The notes below the pieces were generated by a model, which was not told the origin of the DNA, did not search any database, and worked only from the letters and a program-made list of their open reading frames with translations. The position numbers and the translations under genes are program-made. A stretch of 39,830 nt of DNA from contig JAGVOT010000068.1 of the NCBI GenBank assembly GCA_020052615.1, positions 1-39,830 on the forward strand. The letters run 5' to 3'. The stretch's first letter is position 1, and every line of letters starts with the position of its first letter. This document shows positions 24,092 through 33,523 of this stretch, in pieces. The stretch comes from Nitrospirota bacterium. Its GTDB lineage: Bacteria > Nitrospirota > UBA9217.

Positions 24092-25003
24092 CTAGTCAAT
24101 CTCGCCGATCTGCGTCTTCGGCTTGTTCCCGTACACCTTCCGCATCGTCCTGTCAGAACGCTCTTTCCTCTGTTCGAGAACGCCCTCCTTGAACTTGAGC
24201 GTTTGCTCGGCGAACATTACCTGGCGGAGCCACTCGAAGGACAGTTTCATCAGTTCCATATCGTCGCTCTTGATCCGCTCAAATCGCTCCGCCGGGAGAT
24301 CGTAGATCTCGAGGAAGGTGCTGTTGAACACGAACGCCCGGAAGTAGTCCAGGTCGAAGCTCATCTTGAAGAACATCTCGTTCTTGATCTCCGGGAACTC
24401 CTTCCCCTGGCCATGGGACTTCTTCTTGATGAGGATCTCCATCCAGCCGCGGTTCATTTCGTCGTAGAGGTCGGCGCCCTGATCGGCCCGCCACTCGCCG
24501 ATGGTCCACTGCTGATCCTCCTCGAAACCCTTGCAGTGGTCCTCCCTGGTCATGAAGTAGAACTCGTCCTTGCCGCCCTCGGCGTCCAGTTTCCGGAGCG
24601 TGGCCATGCCCACGGGGTAGTAGCGGCAGATGTTCGGACGGTCCTCGTAGACCGTACAGCCTTCGGGGGTGACAAAGGGACAGCTCTTCTTCTCGTCGTC
24701 GCGCATCCTGAGCGTGACCACCGGCAGGAGCGTTTTGTCGAGGACCTGGATATCGCCGTACTGCCTGATGAACTCGTCGGCAGTGAGGCCGAGCCGGCGG
24801 CGGAGGCGCAGCAGGTCGAAAGGCGGGAGGGCGATGTTGACGTTGCTGCAGCAGGCGGTGAAGCATCGCACCTTCGGATGGCAGCGGAACTTGAACCGGC
24901 TGTCCTTCGTCAGCTTGACCGGAACGACCTTGTCGCTCTTGCCCTTGCTGACCGCAAAATCGAAGTCTTCCGTTTCTATATCATTACTTTTCTTCTTGCT
25001 CAT
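24092..25003 (-). CDS. YkgJ-family cysteine-cluster protein
   Basis: A 303-residue cytoplasmic protein. It has the family Cys pattern: C41, C47, C51 and C52 (CHPKVRCFTACC), C108 (SCPF), C116 (GCTVYEDRP) and C126 (ICRYYP). The family is annotated as zinc- or iron-chelating, with no established reaction. Residues after about 150 form a helical, charged extension not typical of the short members, with a basic C-terminus. The ATG at 25003 has GAGAGGG upstream; an earlier frame start lacks one. It lies 78 nt after the HDIG gene and may be co-transcribed with it. Confidence 0.85.
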   Translation of the reverse strand: MSKKKSNDIETEDFDFAVSKGKSDKVVPVKLTKDSRFKFRCHPKVRCFTACCSNVNIALPPFDLLRLRRRLGLTADEFIRQYGDIQVLDKTLLPVVTLRMRDDEKKSCPFVTPEGCTVYEDRPNICRYYPVGMATLRKLDAEGGKDEFYFMTREDHCKGFEEDQQWTIGEWRADQGADLYDEMNRGWMEILIKKKSHGQGKEFPEIKNEMFFKMSFDLDYFRAFVFNSTFLEIYDLPAERFERIKSDDMELMKLSFEWLRQVMFAEQTLKFKEGVLEQRKERSDRTMRKVYGNKPKTQIGEID

Positions 25004-25081
25004 CGTCCCTCTCCCTTTCACGCCCCGCTCATGCGGGACGGCTGCTATTTAACCGCAATCCGAAATTCGCAATCCGCAATG

Positions 25082-25579
25082 CTATTTCATCCACCCCTGG
25101 ATCTCTTCATGCTGCCGGATCAGCAGATCTATGCCCTCATGTACCGGCCCCAGGATCTGCCGGAACCGCTCAAGGGCCCCCTCAAAAGACATCGCCGATG
25201 CGCCCTTGGTCAGGTTGTCCGCGTAGGACACGATCTTTTCCTCGGGAGTGATAGGCAGGTAGTCCTTCTTCGGAAGCCCGAGCCGTTCGGCCTCGGCAGC
25301 CGTGATCCCTGCGCCGATGTGTCGCTCGATGATGGCGAGGAGCGGTTCGGAAAATCCCAGTTCCCGGCCGATCTTCACGCCAACAAGTGCGTGGTGGATG
25401 TCATGGGACCGCGCCCTGCCGATATCGTGAAAAAATCCTCCCAGACGGACCAGTTCCCCGTCAACATTGACCCGCTTCATCCGTTCGGCAAGCGAAACAG
25501 CGGTGCGGGAAACCGCCTTGCAGTGCGCGATCACCCCCGGGGAACACCCGGCCTCTATCAAGATCGTTTCATCCAGCAT
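25082..25579 (-). CDS. HDIG-domain protein
   Basis: A 165-residue HD protein of the TIGR00295 type: a helical start (MLDETILIEAGC), then His19 (VIAHCKAV), the HDIG motif His51-Asp52-Ile-Gly, His62-His63 (IHHAL), His93 in ERHIGAG and Asp127 in SYADNL. These are the metal ligands of the HD fold. The substrate is not known. The ATG at 25579 matches the family start; an ATG at 25600 is also possible and neither has a ribosome site, so the message may be leaderless or weakly translated. Confidence 0.82.
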   Translation of the reverse strand: MLDETILIEAGCSPGVIAHCKAVSRTAVSLAERMKRVNVDGELVRLGGFFHDIGRARSHDIHHALVGVKIGRELGFSEPLLAIIERHIGAGITAAEAERLGLPKKDYLPITPEEKIVSYADNLTKGASAMSFEGALERFRQILGPVHEGIDLLIRQHEEIQGWMK

Positions 25580-25688
25580 CGGACAGGCATAATACCACAT
25601 CGTATGACAAAATAAAATTCAAAATACGCCTGCCACAAAGGTCACGGAGGTCTCCGAGAACCACTCTCTCCATCATTGACCGATCAGT

Positions 25689-25719
25689 GGAGCCCCCACC
25701 GGCAGGAGCCGGTGGCTCC
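25689..25719. repeat. hairpin repeat, CCGGCAGGAGCCGG core
   Basis: GGAGCC (25689-25694) and ACCGGC (25698-25703) pair with GCCGGT (25708-25713) and GGCTCC (25714-25719), with a three-C bulge. The core recurs at 25740-25788. Confidence 0.5.
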
Positions 25720-25739
25720 CTTCAAGAACGCGACCTCCC

Positions 25740-25788
25740 GCGAATTCCGCATTCCTCCCCCGGCGGGAGCCGGGGGGGGCCAATTCGC
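25740..25788. repeat. nested hairpin repeat, CCGGCGGGAGCCGG core
   Basis: GCGAATT (25740-25746) and AATTCGC (25782-25788) enclose CCCCCGGC (25757-25764) / GCCGGGGG (25769-25776) with loop GGGA. The core is a variant of the one at 25689-25719. Confidence 0.55.
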
Positions 25789-25862
25789 AGGGACTGGGTT
25801 TTTTTCTCGGCGCCTCTGTGTTCTCTGTGGCGAGTGATTTGTCTTTTTTTGTCTTTTTAATG

Positions 25863-25892
25863 AAAAAAGGGGCTGGCCTCTAGGCCAGCCCC
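25863..25892 (-). terminator. rho-independent terminator of hppA
   Basis: On the minus strand GGGGCTGGCC and GGCCAGCCCC (25869-25892) form a 10-bp stem with a 4-nt loop, followed by a run of T (plus-strand A-run at 25863-25868). It lies 26 nt after the hppA stop. Confidence 0.9.
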
Positions 25893-25918
25893 TCGTGGAT
25901 ACAGCGGAGAGTCGCTGC

Positions 25919-27997
25919 TTACTTGATCAACGGTACGATCAGAAGCGCAACGATGTTGATGACCTTGATCATCGGGTTGATGGCCGGTCCCGCGGTGTCC
26001 TTGTAAGGATCGCCGACCGTGTCGCCCGTTACCGAAGCCTTGTGCCCGTCGCTGCCCTTCTTGTGCACGACGCCCTTGCTGTCGGTCACGCCGTCTTCAA
26101 AGGACTTCTTGGCGTTGTCCCATGCGCCGCCGCCGGAGGTCATGGCAATTGCCTGGAACAGGCCCGTCACAATGGCGCCGATGAGCACGCCGCCGAGGGC
26201 TTCTTTACCCAGGAAGAGACCCACCAGAACCGGAACGACGACAGGGAGAAGCGCCGGAAGCATCATTTCATGGATGGCGCTCTTGGTCACAATGTCAACG
26301 CACTTGCCGTACTCCGGCTTGCCGGTGCCTTCCATGATACCCTTGATATCGCGGAACTGCCTGCGTACTTCTTCCACCACGCCGCCTGCAGCCTTAGCCA
26401 CGGACTCCATAAGGAGCGCGCCGAAGTAGTAGGGAAGCAGGCCGCCGATGAACAGGCCGCAAAGGACCATAGGATTCGAAAGGTCGAACAAGATCGTTGA
26501 GCCGAAGGAGCGTGAATATTCCGAGAAGAGCACCAAAGCGGCAAGTGCCGCGGAGCCGATGGCATAGCCCTTGGTCACTGCCTTGGTGGTGTTGCCGACC
26601 GCATCGAGGGGGTCCGTGATATCGCGGATCTCTTTCGGAAGCCCTGCCATTTCGGCGACGCCGCCCGCATTGTCCGTGATCGGGCCGTAGGAGTCGATGG
26701 CCACAACGATACCGGTCATGGAGAGCATGGACACTGCTGCCAGTGCGATTGCAAAGATGCCGCCCGAGGCTGCGTTCTCAGCACCGGAGAATCCGCCGCC
26801 AAGCCAATATGCGCCGAGGATCGAGGCAACGATCACGAGAACGGGCGCTGAAGTGGACTTCATGCTGACCGCAAGACCGGCGATCACGTTCGTGCCGTGG
26901 CCGGTAAGGCTCGCCTGTGCGATGTGCTGCACCGGAGGATACTCTTTCGCGGTGAAGTACTCGGTGATCCAGACGATCAGGCCGGTCAAGGCAAGACCGA
27001 TCAGGGAGATGAAGAACACGGTGTTCGCCGTGAACACGCCGGCATTTGCACCGAGGCCGGCGATAAAGCTCTTGGACACAAAATAGAAGGCGATTGCTGC
27101 GATAACGCCTGCAACGGCAAGGCCCTTATACAGGGCGCCCATGATGTAGTTGTTCTTGCCGAGCTTTACGGCATAGGTGCCGATGATGGAAGCGATGATC
27201 GAAACGCCGCCCAGCATGAGCGGGAACTCGATCCACGGGCTGGCGTCGCCGAACACGGTCTTGGCGAGGAGCATGGCGGCCACGAGGGTCACCGTGTAGG
27301 TCTCATAGAGGTCGGCTGCCATACCGGCGCAGTCACCCACGTTGTCGCCCACGTTGTCGGCGATCACGGCGGGGTTGCGCGGATCGTCCTCGGGGATGTT
27401 CTTCTCGACCTTGCCCACGAGGTCGGCGCCCACGTCAGCGGCCTTGGTGTAGATGCCGCCCGCGATACGGGCGAAGACGCTCATGAGCGAGCAGCCGAAG
27501 CCAAGCCCGATGAGAGCGGTGGATACCTGCTCGGCCGGAGCCATGGCCTTTGCGATGAAGTAGAAGCCGGCGAGGCCGATGATGCCGAGGCCCACGACCA
27601 TGATGCCGGTCACCGAGCCGCCCTTGAACGCGAGGCTGAGCGCGGCCTGGAGGCCTTTGCTCGCTGCCGCTGCGGTGCGCACGTTAGCACGGAGCGACAC
27701 CCACATGCCGATGAAGCCGGCAAGGGCGGAACCCACGGTGCCGATGATGAATCCGGCGGCTGCCCACATCCCGAGCGCGGGAACGAAGGCCAGGATCAGC
27801 ACCAGTACTGCTGCGACCACTGCAACGGTCTTGTACTCGCGCGCCAGAAACGCATTAGCGCCTTCCTTCACTGCGTTGGAAATGTCGATCATCTTCTGAT
27901 TGCCTGCATCCTGCTTGTTCACCCAGATCGCGGTCATGATGCCGTAGATAACACCGGCAATGCCGCAGACGAGGGCAAAAAGAATCGTGTTACTCAT
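25919..27997 (-). CDS. hppA: membrane-bound proton-pumping pyrophosphatase, K+-independent type
   Basis: A 692-residue integral membrane PPase with about 16 hydrophobic segments. It hydrolyses PPi and moves ions across the inner membrane. Substrate-site motifs are seen: [19 protein letters not shown], the acidic run [21 protein letters not shown], and near the C-terminus the third acidic motif [21 protein letters not shown]. The segment [10 protein letters not shown] has Lys and Thr where K+-dependent enzymes have Ala and Gly; this marks the K+-independent H+-pumping class. AAGGAGGAG precedes the ATG. It lies downstream of sat, aprBA and qmoABC: PPi made by Sat is its likely substrate, which pulls sulfate activation forward and saves energy. 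Confidence 0.97.
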   Translation of the reverse strand: MSNTILFALVCGIAGVIYGIMTAIWVNKQDAGNQKMIDISNAVKEGANAFLAREYKTVAVVAAVLVLILAFVPALGMWAAAGFIIGTVGSALAGFIGMWVSLRANVRTAAAASKGLQAALSLAFKGGSVTGIMVVGLGIIGLAGFYFIAKAMAPAEQVSTALIGLGFGCSLMSVFARIAGGIYTKAADVGADLVGKVEKNIPEDDPRNPAVIADNVGDNVGDCAGMAADLYETYTVTLVAAMLLAKTVFGDASPWIEFPLMLGGVSIIASIIGTYAVKLGKNNYIMGALYKGLAVAGVIAAIAFYFVSKSFIAGLGANAGVFTANTVFFISLIGLALTGLIVWITEYFTAKEYPPVQHIAQASLTGHGTNVIAGLAVSMKSTSAPVLVIVASILGAYWLGGGFSGAENAASGGIFAIALAAVSMLSMTGIVVAIDSYGPITDNAGGVAEMAGLPKEIRDITDPLDAVGNTTKAVTKGYAIGSAALAALVLFSEYSRSFGSTILFDLSNPMVLCGLFIGGLLPYYFGALLMESVAKAAGGVVEEVRRQFRDIKGIMEGTGKPEYGKCVDIVTKSAIHEMMLPALLPVVVPVLVGLFLGKEALGGVLIGAIVTGLFQAIAMTSGGGAWDNAKKSFEDGVTDSKGVVHKKGSDGHKASVTGDTVGDPYKDTAGPAINPMIKVINIVALLIVPLIK

Positions 27998-28184
27998 TGA
28001 TAATCTCCTCCTTTTGCATCAGTTTTTTAAAGCTAAAAAAGCATAGAACACATGTATGGAGACAACAGATATAAAAGAGACCACTGGTGAATCGGCAACG
28101 CCTGAAATCTTCTTTCCTTTTCCTGGCATCCCTCCCCGCTCATGGCATCGTCCGGACAGCACCCGGTGTACGTGTGTGGGTCCC

Positions 28185-28616
28185 CTATGCGTCGAAACCG
28201 CCGATGAAGTCCTTCAGGTACTGGTTCTCGGCCTTGAGGTTCTTCACCAGCACCCGCACGACATCCCGCATGGAGAGCATGCCGACGAGGCCGCTTTCCT
28301 CCACGACCGGCAGGTGACGGATGTTGTTCTGGATCATGACCGCCATGACGTAATCGAGATCGTCGCCGGACTGGGAAACGATGAGATTTGTCGTCATGAC
28401 CTCTTTGATGGCCACGTCCTTGCAGCTCCGGCCGTTCGCAACGGCCCGCACGATATCACGCTCGGTGATGATCCCGGCAAGCTTTCCCTTTTCCATCACG
28501 AGGAGCGCGCCGATGCGGCACTCGGCCATCTGCTTCGATGCGTCGAGAAGCGTCTGATCGCTCATGATGCTGAAGCACTCGATACCCTTGATCCCTAATA
28601 GTTCCTTGACCTTCAT
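28185..28616 (-). CDS. tandem CBS-domain protein
   Basis: A 143-residue soluble protein consisting of two CBS domains (about 10-65 and 72-128): CFSIMSDQTLLDASKQMAECRIGALLVME...IITERDIV and MTTNLIVSQSGDDLDYVMAVMIQNNIRHLPVVE...MLSMRDVV. Such pairs bind adenine nucleotides and act as energy sensors or regulators. It starts 34 nt after qmoC and is probably co-transcribed, so it may sense AMP, ADP or ATP for the sulfate-activation machinery; that is inference. Longer upstream frames overlap qmoC and have no ribosome site; GGGG lies before the ATG at 28616. Confidence 0.9.
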   Translation of the reverse strand: MKVKELLGIKGIECFSIMSDQTLLDASKQMAECRIGALLVMEKGKLAGIITERDIVRAVANGRSCKDVAIKEVMTTNLIVSQSGDDLDYVMAVMIQNNIRHLPVVEESGLVGMLSMRDVVRVLVKNLKAENQYLKDFIGGFDA

Positions 28617-28650
28617 GGCAAACCCCGCTCCGTCAGGATGACGGTACCTT

Positions 28651-29820
28651 TTATTTCTTGATGTCCCGGCCGCTATGCCTGGCAAACACCATGGCCGTCG
28701 TGCGGTAGAAAAGGTGGGCGAACTTGGAGTACGGCGCGTACGCGAAGAGCGACCACACGAACACCAGATGGAAATAGTACACATAATAGCCGACGGTCAT
28801 ATCCAGGAGACGCAGACCCCAGGACAGCATCCCGGTCGCGCCGACGCCGATCACGATCGCAAGGAAGATCCAGTCGAAGTAGGAGCCCATGCCGGCCTTC
28901 CCCGCCTTGGCGAGCCGGTTCAGCAGGATGATCGTTATCCCTAAGGCAAATGCGACCGAGCTTGCCAGGGCGAGCATCTTCATGGGATCGGTGATCGGAT
29001 AGGGAGCCTCGCCGAAGTTGAACACGCCGAAGGCCTGGATGTGAAGCAGTTCATGGCCGTAGAGGTACACGATCGCCCAGGTGGTCACCACGGCAAGCCC
29101 CGCGAAACTGTAGAACAGCAGGAGATGACCCCACTGCCGAAGACGGTTCACGTTGCAGTCGGCGAACTTCGTGTGGGCCATGATCTGGGTCACGGACGAG
29201 ATGACATCGGCGACGATATTCCCGCCGGACCGCATCTCGCCGGCCTGCGCCTTCATGCCGCTCCAGAGGCGCTTGATCCCGACGAACGCTGATGCCGCCG
29301 CGAACAGGGCGGTCAGGATGAAGATGATGTCGATGGCCGGCACCGGCATGAAATTGTGGTATGCCATGACCGCGCTTTTTGCCCGAACCGCTGCGATGTC
29401 CGCATTCCCGAGGACCGTCGCGACGATGGCGAACAGCGCCATGGGGATGGCGAAGAGGAGCCAGATGAGCTTGGGGTCCTGGGCGATCTTTGCGAACAGC
29501 GGCACCAGGGCCACATGCTTGATGCTCTGCTTGCGGATGGCGTTCAGCACCTCGCCGGGCTTGGCTCCGCGCGGGCAGTAGGCCGTGCAGTCGCTGCACT
29601 GATGGCAGAGCCACACATCGGCGCTCGCGATAAGCTTGTCCTTCTGGCCCCACTGGGCGAGGACCATCTCTTTCCGCGGGAAGGGATTTCCCTCGGGGGT
29701 CACATTGCACACCACCGAGCAGGTGGCGCACTGGTAGCATTTCTTGAGGGACTCGCCGCCGCCCTTGATGATCTCGTTCACGAACGCCAGATCCGGTTTG
29801 ATTATGGTTGCTTCTGACAT
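28651..29820 (-). CDS. qmoC: quinone-interacting membrane-bound oxidoreductase subunit C
   Basis: A 389-residue fusion of an HdrC-like iron-sulfur part and a HdrE-like cytochrome b part. Cluster 1 ligands are C28, C31, C34 and C38; cluster 2 is CHQCSDCTAYCPRG near 72-85. From residue about 115 there are six hydrophobic segments, with His residues inside some (haem b). It takes electrons from menaquinol and delivers them to QmoAB, which serve AprAB. CGGAGG precedes the ATG. It is separated from qmoB by 135 nt that carry a palindromic repeat (29891-29939), unlike the tight spacing of qmoA and qmoB. Confidence 0.95.
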   Translation of the reverse strand: MSEATIIKPDLAFVNEIIKGGGESLKKCYQCATCSVVCNVTPEGNPFPRKEMVLAQWGQKDKLIASADVWLCHQCSDCTAYCPRGAKPGEVLNAIRKQSIKHVALVPLFAKIAQDPKLIWLLFAIPMALFAIVATVLGNADIAAVRAKSAVMAYHNFMPVPAIDIIFILTALFAAASAFVGIKRLWSGMKAQAGEMRSGGNIVADVISSVTQIMAHTKFADCNVNRLRQWGHLLLFYSFAGLAVVTTWAIVYLYGHELLHIQAFGVFNFGEAPYPITDPMKMLALASSVAFALGITIILLNRLAKAGKAGMGSYFDWIFLAIVIGVGATGMLSWGLRLLDMTVGYYVYYFHLVFVWSLFAYAPYSKFAHLFYRTTAMVFARHSGRDIKK

Positions 29821-29890
29821 ATGCTAAATCCTCCGCTTGCTTTGGTAGGAGTGCCTTTGCTTTTCATTCCGCACTCCGCGATCAATACGG

Positions 29891-29939
29891 CCCCTCATCT
29901 TTTATCCTCTCCCCTCAGGGGAGAGGGCAGGGTGAGGGG
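29891..29939. repeat. palindromic dispersed repeat inside the qmo operon
   Basis: Outer arms CCCCTCA (29891-29897) and TGAGGGG (29933-29939) enclose a hairpin, CCTCTCCCC (29906-29914) / GGGGAGAGG (29918-29926). It is of the same family as 19751-19784. It sits between qmoC and qmoB and would form a stable RNA structure. Confidence 0.65.
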
Positions 29940-29955
29940 TGGCTCCGCAATCGGT

Positions 29956-32190
29956 TTACATGCTCTTGAACGGGTTCGGTCCGAACTCCTTCACCTTCTC
30001 AACGAATTCGTTGATCATCTCCGGCAGTTTTTCATACTCGTTGATGGCGACCTGCATCAGCTCGACACGGCCCGATTCGAGCTGCAGCCGGTTCAGGGTC
30101 TCGCTGACCTTGCTGAAGCGCGTATTCGCCAGCTCGCTGCCCTTTACGAAATGGCACTGGTAGTTCTCGCCGTACTTGCAGCCCAGGAGCAGCATGCCGT
30201 CGATGCCCTTGGACAGCGCGTCAGCGACCCAGACGAGGTTCATGCCGCCCAGGCAGCGCATGGATACGAACCGCACGCTCGGGTCGATCTTCTTGCCGAC
30301 GATGGCCGCCGTGTCGAGGGCCGGATAGGCGTCGTTCTCGCAGGCAAGAACGGCGATCCGGAAGATATCCTCGTCATCGGGGACATCGATGGACTTGAGC
30401 ATGGAACCGACGATGTCGACGCTGTAGTCCTTGAACGAAACGATGCGCTCGGGGCAGGCGCCCATGCAGGTGCCGCAGCGCCGGCAGCGGTTGATATTGT
30501 AGTTGGGGATGCCCTTCTCGTCCTCGTCGATCGCGCCGAAGGGACATTCTTCCGTGCACCGTTTGCAGGCCGTGCACTTGATCAAAAGCGGATCGGGATA
30601 GGTCACGTCCCAGGCGCGGGGATGGACCGCCACGCCGCGCTGCGCGTGGTCGATGGCCTGGATCGCCTTGAAGGCAGCTCCGGCGCCGTCCTCCATGGCC
30701 TCGGCCATGTTCATGGGTTGGTGCACGCCTCCCGCCGCGTAGATGCCGGTTCTGCGCGTCTCGTACTGGAAACAGATGAAGTTCGAATCGGCGAAGCCTG
30801 ACGCCCCTTCCAGGGTCGGGATCTCAGGCCCCTGGCGGTAGCCGAGGTTCAGGATGTAATCGGGCTTGGGGGTCTGTTCGAGATAGTTCTTCTTCGCCTC
30901 GTCGCCGCCGCCCGCCGCCTTGGTGAGTCCGTCGGCGTACTCCTGCGGTGCACGGGAGGTCGGCACCATGCCGGTGGCAAGGACCACCAGATCGGCCTCC
31001 ACCTTCACCTTTTCGCCGGTCTTGGTCCCGAACAGGGTGTTCTCCATCTCGACGAACATGTTGCCGTTCCCGGCATCGGAGACGCCGGTCACATCGGCCT
31101 TGGTAAGCATCACGCCCGGGTTGTTCTGCGCCTCTTTATAGTAGAGCTCGGTCCTGCCCGGCGTCCGGATGTCCTTGTAGAAGATCATGGCAAGGGCGTC
31201 TTCGTTCTGACGCACATACTGGGCCTGCTTGAGCGACGTGGCGCAGCACATGGAGGAGCAGTACGGAAGATGGTTCGGATCGCGCTGCCCGGCGCACTGG
31301 ACGAAGGCGACCTTCAGGGCCGGCTTGCCGTCGGAAGGACGGAGCAGCTTGCCGCCATTCTTTTTTGCGATCTCCTCGAGCTCGAAATTCGTGACCACGT
31401 TCTTCATCTTGCCGTAGCCGAGATAATCGAGCTTGTTCGCATCGTAGGGCTTCCAGCCCGACGCCATGACAATGGCCCCGATCATCATGGTTTCGCCGTT
31501 CGACAGCGTCACGCTGTACAGGCCGGGCTGTCCGTCGGTCTTGGACACGGTCGTGGACTTGTAGACCTTGATGTTCGGATTGCTCTCGACCTCGGCGACG
31601 GTCTTGCTGATGTCGGTGTCGACGATCAGCGGCTTGTTGATATAGGACCCCGTCGGGATCTTCTTGTAGAGCTTGTTCACGAAGCCGCCGAGCTGGGCGT
31701 CCTTCTCGACCAGCACCACGTTCTGGCCCGCCCCCGCGGCGGAGAGCGCCGCGGTCATGCCGGCGATGCCGCCGCCGATGACCAGGATCGTGCTGTTCAG
31801 GTCCGGAAGGATGTTCGGCGCCGGAAGCTCGGACTTCTGGACCTTGACGATGCCCATGGCGAGATAGTCGTAGGCCGCATCGTTCGTTCCATCGGTGTTC
31901 GGCTCCATGGTCCAGGCGACGAACTCGCGGATATTGACCCGCTCGACAAGAACGCCCGGGAACGTGAACTCGGCCGCTTTGGCGCGGGGCGAGCAGGCCG
32001 CGATGACGATCGTGTTCACACCGTCATTGGCAAGGTCGTTCTTGATGAGCTGAACGCCTTCGGGGCTGCAGAGCGCGTCATGGAACTTGTAGTTCTGAAG
32101 TTTCTTAGCGGCACCGGCGACCTTCTCGACGTCCATCGCCTCCTTGATGCCGCATCCCTTGCAGATATATACGCCGTATTTCTTCTCCAT
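29956..32190 (-). CDS. qmoB: quinone-interacting membrane-bound oxidoreductase subunit B
   Basis: A 744-residue cytoplasmic flavo-iron-sulfur protein related to HdrA. The N-terminus has ICKGCGI, then an FAD motif GGGIAGMTAALSAAGAG. Two [4Fe-4S] sets follow: CTACKRCTEECPFG and CRRCGTCMGACPE. The final 130 residues match the MvhD-type [2Fe-2S] domain (LACENDAYPALD, RCLGGMNLVWVADAL, GIDGMLLLGCKYG). This order is the known QmoB layout. AGGAGG lies upstream of the ATG and the gene begins 2 nt after the qmoA stop, so the two are translationally linked. Confidence 0.96.
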   Translation of the reverse strand: MEKKYGVYICKGCGIKEAMDVEKVAGAAKKLQNYKFHDALCSPEGVQLIKNDLANDGVNTIVIAACSPRAKAAEFTFPGVLVERVNIREFVAWTMEPNTDGTNDAAYDYLAMGIVKVQKSELPAPNILPDLNSTILVIGGGIAGMTAALSAAGAGQNVVLVEKDAQLGGFVNKLYKKIPTGSYINKPLIVDTDISKTVAEVESNPNIKVYKSTTVSKTDGQPGLYSVTLSNGETMMIGAIVMASGWKPYDANKLDYLGYGKMKNVVTNFELEEIAKKNGGKLLRPSDGKPALKVAFVQCAGQRDPNHLPYCSSMCCATSLKQAQYVRQNEDALAMIFYKDIRTPGRTELYYKEAQNNPGVMLTKADVTGVSDAGNGNMFVEMENTLFGTKTGEKVKVEADLVVLATGMVPTSRAPQEYADGLTKAAGGGDEAKKNYLEQTPKPDYILNLGYRQGPEIPTLEGASGFADSNFICFQYETRRTGIYAAGGVHQPMNMAEAMEDGAGAAFKAIQAIDHAQRGVAVHPRAWDVTYPDPLLIKCTACKRCTEECPFGAIDEDEKGIPNYNINRCRRCGTCMGACPERIVSFKDYSVDIVGSMLKSIDVPDDEDIFRIAVLACENDAYPALDTAAIVGKKIDPSVRFVSMRCLGGMNLVWVADALSKGIDGMLLLGCKYGENYQCHFVKGSELANTRFSKVSETLNRLQLESGRVELMQVAINEYEKLPEMINEFVEKVKEFGPNPFKSM

Positions 32191-32192
32191 CC

Positions 32193-33443
32193 TTATTTCC
32201 TCCTCAAGCTCTGGATGCTCTTCATGACAACACCGGTAGCATCCTGCGCCGACCTCGCCACATCAACGGGCGTCTTGAGCGTCCCGGTCGCGTAGATGCC
32301 CTTCGGGAGCGCCGCCTGGTCCACGAACCCGTCGTCGGTCACCGCAACACCGGCGTTCTTCAGCGAGGCCGCCGTGGGCTGCATGCCGGTGGCAAGCACG
32401 ACCATATCGAAGGTCTCGGAGATCTTGCCGCCGCCGTGAATGTCCTCGGCGGTGACCTTCACATCGCCGTTCGGCGCCTGCTCGACCCTGGCGACCTTGC
32501 CCTTGAGGAAGGACACGTTCTGGTCTTCCTTGATCTTGGTGTAGAACCGGTTCTCATAGAGTCCGGGGGTCCGGATGTCGATATAGAAGATCTTTACCTT
32601 GGAATCAGGATAGAGCTCCCGGACATACGATGCCTGCTTCAGCGACGCCAGGCAGCAGATGTAGGAGCAATGGGCGAGATGGTTCTCGTCGCGGGAGCCG
32701 GCGCACTGCACGAAGGCAATATTCTTAACCTCCTTGCCGTCGGAAGGCCGGACGATCTTGCCTCCCGTGGGGCCGTTCGGCGCCGCAAGCCGCTCCATCA
32801 TCATGTTCGTGATCACGTTCTGGACCGCACCGAACCCGAGATTGTCCATCTTCGTCGCATCATAGGGATTCCAGCCGGTCGCCATGACCACGGCCCCGAC
32901 CTTCACGTTGATGGTTTCAGCCTTCATGTCGAGATGGATCGCATCGTATTTGCATGCCTCGGCGCACTTGTTGCAAGCCGTTCCTTTACAGACCTTTCCG
33001 TCGATGACGTACTGCAGCGGGAATGCCTGGTTGTGGGGAAGGTAGGCCGCCTTGGTCTTGCTCATGCCGAAGTCGAAGTCGTTCGACCGCTCGACCTCGC
33101 ACGCCTCGGTGCACTTGTTGCAGCCCGTGCATTTTTCGTTCACGAACCGGGGCTGGGTCTTGATGGTGACGTCGAAGTTCCCTTCGCTGCCGGAGATCTT
33201 CTCCACCTCGGCCATCGTATAGATCTTGACCTGGCCGTTGTTCTTGATGCGCTTGTACTGGATCTCGAGGCCGCAGTTCGGGGGGCACATCTTCCAGAAA
33301 TATTTATTGAGCTGCGTCACCCGGCCGCCGAGATAGGGATTCTTCTCGACCATGATGACATCAGAGCCCGCTTCTGCGGCTTCCACCGCCGCGGTAAGGC
33401 CGCTGAAGCCTCCGCCGACAACCAACACCTTGTTTTCCGCCAT
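32193..33443 (-). CDS. qmoA: quinone-interacting membrane-bound oxidoreductase subunit A
   Basis: A 416-residue HdrA-like flavoprotein. The FAD-binding motif GGGFSGLTAAVEAAEAG is at the N-terminus. Two Cys groups follow: CTGCNKCTEAC and CKGTACNKCAEACKYD. The C-terminal part contains the second FAD segment (MVVLATGMQPTA). Together with QmoB and QmoC it links the quinone pool to AprAB. AAGGAGG precedes the ATG. Upstream are two hairpins, one T-tailed, and a possible separate promoter (33485-33512). Confidence 0.96.
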   Translation of the reverse strand: MAENKVLVVGGGFSGLTAAVEAAEAGSDVIMVEKNPYLGGRVTQLNKYFWKMCPPNCGLEIQYKRIKNNGQVKIYTMAEVEKISGSEGNFDVTIKTQPRFVNEKCTGCNKCTEACEVERSNDFDFGMSKTKAAYLPHNQAFPLQYVIDGKVCKGTACNKCAEACKYDAIHLDMKAETINVKVGAVVMATGWNPYDATKMDNLGFGAVQNVITNMMMERLAAPNGPTGGKIVRPSDGKEVKNIAFVQCAGSRDENHLAHCSYICCLASLKQASYVRELYPDSKVKIFYIDIRTPGLYENRFYTKIKEDQNVSFLKGKVARVEQAPNGDVKVTAEDIHGGGKISETFDMVVLATGMQPTAASLKNAGVAVTDDGFVDQAALPKGIYATGTLKTPVDVARSAQDATGVVMKSIQSLRRK

Positions 33444-33484
33444 GGTACGTATTCCTCCTTCAAAGCTCTACGACCGATAAAAAA

Positions 33485-33512
33485 ATTGTAAATTGAAAAT
33501 TGGAAATTGCAG
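33485..33512 (-). promoter_or_regulatory. possible internal promoter before qmoA
   Basis: On the minus strand CTGCAA (33507-33512) and TACAAT (33485-33490) are 16 bp apart. The -35 fit is weak. It lies just downstream of the terminator at 33524-33552, where a new start would be useful. Confidence 0.3.
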
Positions 33513-33523
33513 GTTTGCAGTTT

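Larger units (their letters stand above)
25580..25918. other. repeat-filled intergenic region after hppA
   Basis: No gene. It contains two related hairpin repeats (25689-25719 and 25740-25788), a stretch near 25803-25840 resembling widespread CTCTGTGTTCTCTGTGG-type dispersed sequence, and the hppA terminator at 25863-25892. Confidence 0.6.
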
